DNA from: JAXIPB01 sp045403155
GTDB lineage: Bacteria > Actinomycetota > Actinomycetes > Mycobacteriales > Micromonosporaceae
Assembly (NCBI GenBank): GCA_045403155.1
Contig: JAXIPB010000291.1
Coordinates: 1-6,882 of the forward strand
Direction: 5' to 3'
DNA length: 6,882 nucleotides
A program made the translations under genes and the position numbers. The notes under the pieces are model-generated. The model was not told where the DNA came from. It ran no database searches and worked only from the letters and a program-made list of their open reading frames with translations. Shown piece after piece: positions 5,833-6,882 of this stretch (positions within the stretch are counted from its first letter, which is position 1; each line of letters starts with the position of its first letter).

Positions 5833-5899
5833 ACGATTCGCATGCACTGGCACCGGATCACTCGAACGGGCGCAGCGGTGAAGGGGCCGGTGTCCGATA
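5833..5899 (+). pseudogene. Relic of the 3' end of the deacetylase/glycosyltransferase gene
   Basis: The frame reads TIRMHWHRITRTGAA where the intact gene ends GIRLRWHRIARTGAA (residues 682-696). About 31 of 40 bases match from 5841, followed by an exact 12-base match over the old stop region (GTGTCCGATAAG). Several differences are synonymous (CAT/CAC, ACC/ACG, GCG/GCA), so it probably diverged first as coding sequence. A single missing base then shifts the frame past the stop. There is no start codon context and no upstream homology before about 5833, so it is not a gene. It shows that cassette B was once joined to an intact gene of this family. Confidence 0.75.
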
Positions 5900-5900
5900 A

Positions 5901-5920
5901 GAACGGATTAGTCACCGTTC
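5901..5920. repeat. Inverted repeat downstream of the relic stop region
   Basis: GAACGG (5901-5906) and CCGTTC (5915-5920) form a perfect six-base dyad around ATTAGTCA. It directly precedes the conserved upstream element. The same position in copy A carries a different dyad (TTGATCAA). It could be a weak terminator remnant or an operator. Confidence 0.3.
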
Positions 5921-5922
5921 TC

Positions 5923-5942
5923 AACTGTCGTCTTTCGGTCAT
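5923..5942. promoter_or_regulatory. Conserved upstream element, copy B
   Basis: This is the counterpart of 4623-4642: AACTGTC, two variable bases, CTTT, one variable base, GGTCAT. It ends 25 bases before the -35-like GACGCA, exactly as in copy A. It lacks the dyad that overlaps the element in copy A, so that dyad is probably not what is conserved. Confidence 0.4.
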
Positions 5943-5967
5943 ACATGCGAATCGCCGGAGGCCAGGT

Positions 5968-5996
5968 GACGCACCGCCTGCCGTTACCGCTATAAA
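5968..5996 (+). promoter_or_regulatory. Putative promoter of surface-protein gene B
   Basis: GACGCA (5968-5973) and TATAAA (5991-5996) have a 17-base spacer, followed by CACATAGGC, matching copy A except for a two-base contraction of the TATA run. An upstream terminator after gene A and the relic in between make an independent promoter here necessary. The predicted leader is about 160 bases. Confidence 0.45.
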
Positions 5997-6002
5997 CACA
6001 TA

Positions 6003-6160
6003 GGCAAGACTTGACCCCTGAACGCCGTCGGTAAATATGGCAACACGGACAGTTAGGGGCCGATCAGGACTGTACGCGACAGCGAGCCGAACAGCTGATG
6101 GCTGGTCGGCTCAGGCTGTGAAGGACACGAAGGTCTACGCGACCACATGGGAGGAACTAC
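6003..6160 (+). promoter_or_regulatory. Long structured 5' leader of gene B
   Basis: Two hairpins are visible. The first pairs CCCCT (6015-6019) and AAC (6021-6023) with GTT (6052-6054) and AGGGG (6055-6059), enclosing CCGT (6025-6028) and ACGG (6045-6048); it has no clear partner in copy A. The second pairs GAGCCGA (6084-6090) with TCGGCTC (6106-6112), then CAGC with GCTG across one A-G mismatch, with loop TGATG. It occupies the same place as the copy A hairpin. The conserved block (6114-6138) and GGAGGAA (6150-6156), four bases before ATG 6161, follow. No known riboswitch is recognised. Confidence 0.45.
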
Positions 6161-6811
6161 ATGGTGAAGCGGAACATACTGGTGATCGCGGCGGCAGCAG
6201 CGGCCGGCGTTCTTGCGATGGCGACCCCGGCGTTCGCGAATGACTACAACCCGCCGTTCCACCAGGCGGCTGACCTGCCGATTGTGGCAAGCGATCCAGA
6301 CTTCCTCGGCAACGTCGACGAATGTGATGGCGCACCAACGGATCAGGATCTGTGGCACTTCGTGCTTCCCGGCAGCACTTCCGATTTTGTTCAACTTAAC
6401 GTGACGTTCAATCCTGGCGGACCGCAGGTCATTACCGACTTCGGGCCACCCGATGACAAACACGCCTTCGCCTTTTCCGCGCCCGGCGCTCAGCTGACAG
6501 CGGCGTCCGCGACTGTGACGCACCCCGACGGCACGGCCCACGAAGAGTTCTTCAACCTCAGCCACACCTGCACCGGCACGTCGACCACGACCACCACTAC
6601 GACCACTACGACAACCACCACGACGAGCACCACGGGGACTGAGACCACGCCAGGCGAGTCGTCATCCGAGCCGGGCTTCCCGGTGACGGGCACCGCCGTC
6701 GGCGGTCTTGTGACGGCCGGTCTTGTTCTGGTACTTGGCGGCGCTGGGCTGATCGTGGCGTTGATGGCCCGACGTCGCAGCGACGCGGCGGCAACCGACA
6801 CCACCGAATAG
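6161..6811 (+). CDS. Secreted surface protein B with FPVTG sorting signal
   Basis: This 216-residue protein starts at ATG 6161, four bases after GGAGGAA. The signal peptide MVKRNILVIAAAAAAGVLAM continues to a likely cleavage site AFA|ND after residue 26. The mature domain (about 27-138) has DLWHFVLPG, VQLNVTF, DDKHAFAFSAPGAQLTAA and ends FFNLSHTC. The WHFV, KHAF and NLSHTC pattern recurs, as I recall, in actinobacterial surface proteins of unknown function. Cys55 and Cys137 flank the domain and could bond. A run of 14 Thr (142-155) forms the stalk, then GTETTPGE, FPVTG (173-177), a membrane helix (about 178-201) and RRR. From the sorting motif on, it is nearly identical to protein A, while the ectodomain shows no similarity I can see. 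The likely fate is sortase-type anchoring to the wall; the ligand or role is unknown. Confidence 0.87.
   Translation: MVKRNILVIAAAAAAGVLAMATPAFANDYNPPFHQAADLPIVASDPDFLGNVDECDGAPTDQDLWHFVLPGSTSDFVQLNVTFNPGGPQVITDFGPPDDKHAFAFSAPGAQLTAASATVTHPDGTAHEEFFNLSHTCTGTSTTTTTTTTTTTTTTSTTGTETTPGESSSEPGFPVTGTAVGGLVTAGLVLVLGGAGLIVALMARRRSDAAATDTTE
6584..6625 (+). repeat. Polythreonine tract with mixed codons
   Basis: Fourteen consecutive Thr codons use ACG, ACC, ACT and ACA in irregular order, so the DNA is not a pure trinucleotide repeat. A rigid or O-glycosylated stalk is the usual explanation for such tracts in wall-anchored proteins. Codon mixing suggests selection to keep the Thr run while reducing slippage, though drift would look similar. 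Confidence 0.7.
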
Positions 6812-6820
6812 GCAACTAAT

Positions 6821-6847
6821 CTCCTGCTGATCCCCCGGATCGCGGAG
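6821..6847 (+). terminator. Likely terminator hairpin after gene B
   Basis: CTCC (6821-6824), GC (6826-6827) and GATCC (6829-6833) pair with GGATC (6837-6841), GC (6842-6843) and GGAG (6844-6847), with two single-base bulges and a CCC loop. It starts nine bases after the stop and is followed by TTGT. A second, very tight GC hairpin (CCGGCC at 6855-6860 with GGCCGG at 6863-6868) stands where copy A has its large terminator. Confidence 0.5.
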
Positions 6848-6882
6848 GTTGTCCCCGGCCCCGGCCGGTGCGTCGAACGCAC

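Larger units (their letters stand above)
5833..6882 (+). repeat. Surface-protein cassette, copy B
   Basis: This second paralogous segment begins with the glycosyltransferase relic and carries the same order of conserved blocks as copy A: upstream element, promoter pair, leader hairpin, ribosome-binding site, sorting-signal region and 3' flank. The shared 3' flank (TTG-Y-CCCCGGCCCCGG, then CCGGTGCGT) continues to near the window edge, so the true right end is not visible. Confidence 0.8.

Noticed and set aside
6037..6243. Small open frame in the leader of gene B whose peptide (RTADGWSAQAVKDTKVYATT) resembles the same frame in copy A (RTADLRSAPAVKDAKVYPTA)
   Set aside because: Copy A has no ATG, GTG or TTG before the matching stretch after an in-frame stop near 4740. 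The differences between copies are not concentrated at third codon positions, and the frame overlaps the hairpin and ribosome-binding site. A conserved RNA or DNA element explains it better.
4539..6882. Insertion sequence or transposon as the cause of the duplication
   Set aside because: No transposase frame, terminal inverted repeats or target-site duplications are visible around either cassette.

Overview
This is a high-GC actinobacterial window. The evidence is strong G/C bias at third codon positions, GTG starts, a one-base stop/start overlap, an actinobacterial-type deacetylase/glycosyltransferase fusion, and surface proteins with a Thr-rich stalk and a sortase-type sorting signal. The genus cannot be read from the sequence. 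The theme is the cell envelope.

Left edge (1-374, minus strand): the N-terminal 124 codons of a GT-B glycosyltransferase of the antibiotic/sterol glycosyltransferase type, running off the window. A 379-base divergent gap (375-753) has no convincing gene but holds palindromes and a purine-rich hairpin.

Centre (754-4601, plus strand): a tight four-gene unit. It encodes an ECF sigma factor, a single-pass membrane protein of unknown function placed where an anti-sigma factor often lies, a short single-pass protein with a Pro/Thr-rich tail, and a 703-residue fusion of a NodB-type polysaccharide deacetylase with a family 2 processive glycosyltransferase. Gene spacings are 34 bases, a one-base overlap, and 2 bases. 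The inferred role is sigma-controlled synthesis and deacetylation of an exported polysaccharide.

Right part (about 4602-6882, plus strand): two genes for secreted, probably sortase-anchored surface proteins, each in a paralogous cassette. The cassettes share an upstream block, a promoter-like pair, a long leader with a hairpin beside the ribosome-binding site, and a nearly identical 3' segment (FPVTG motif, membrane helix, Arg tail). The central ectodomains look unrelated.

The second cassette is preceded by a short frameshifted relic of the 3' end of the deacetylase/glycosyltransferase gene. This shows that the duplication or recombination unit began inside that gene's last codons. Comparing the two copies gives an internal footprint of what is conserved in the regulatory DNA, and this is the most interesting content of the window.
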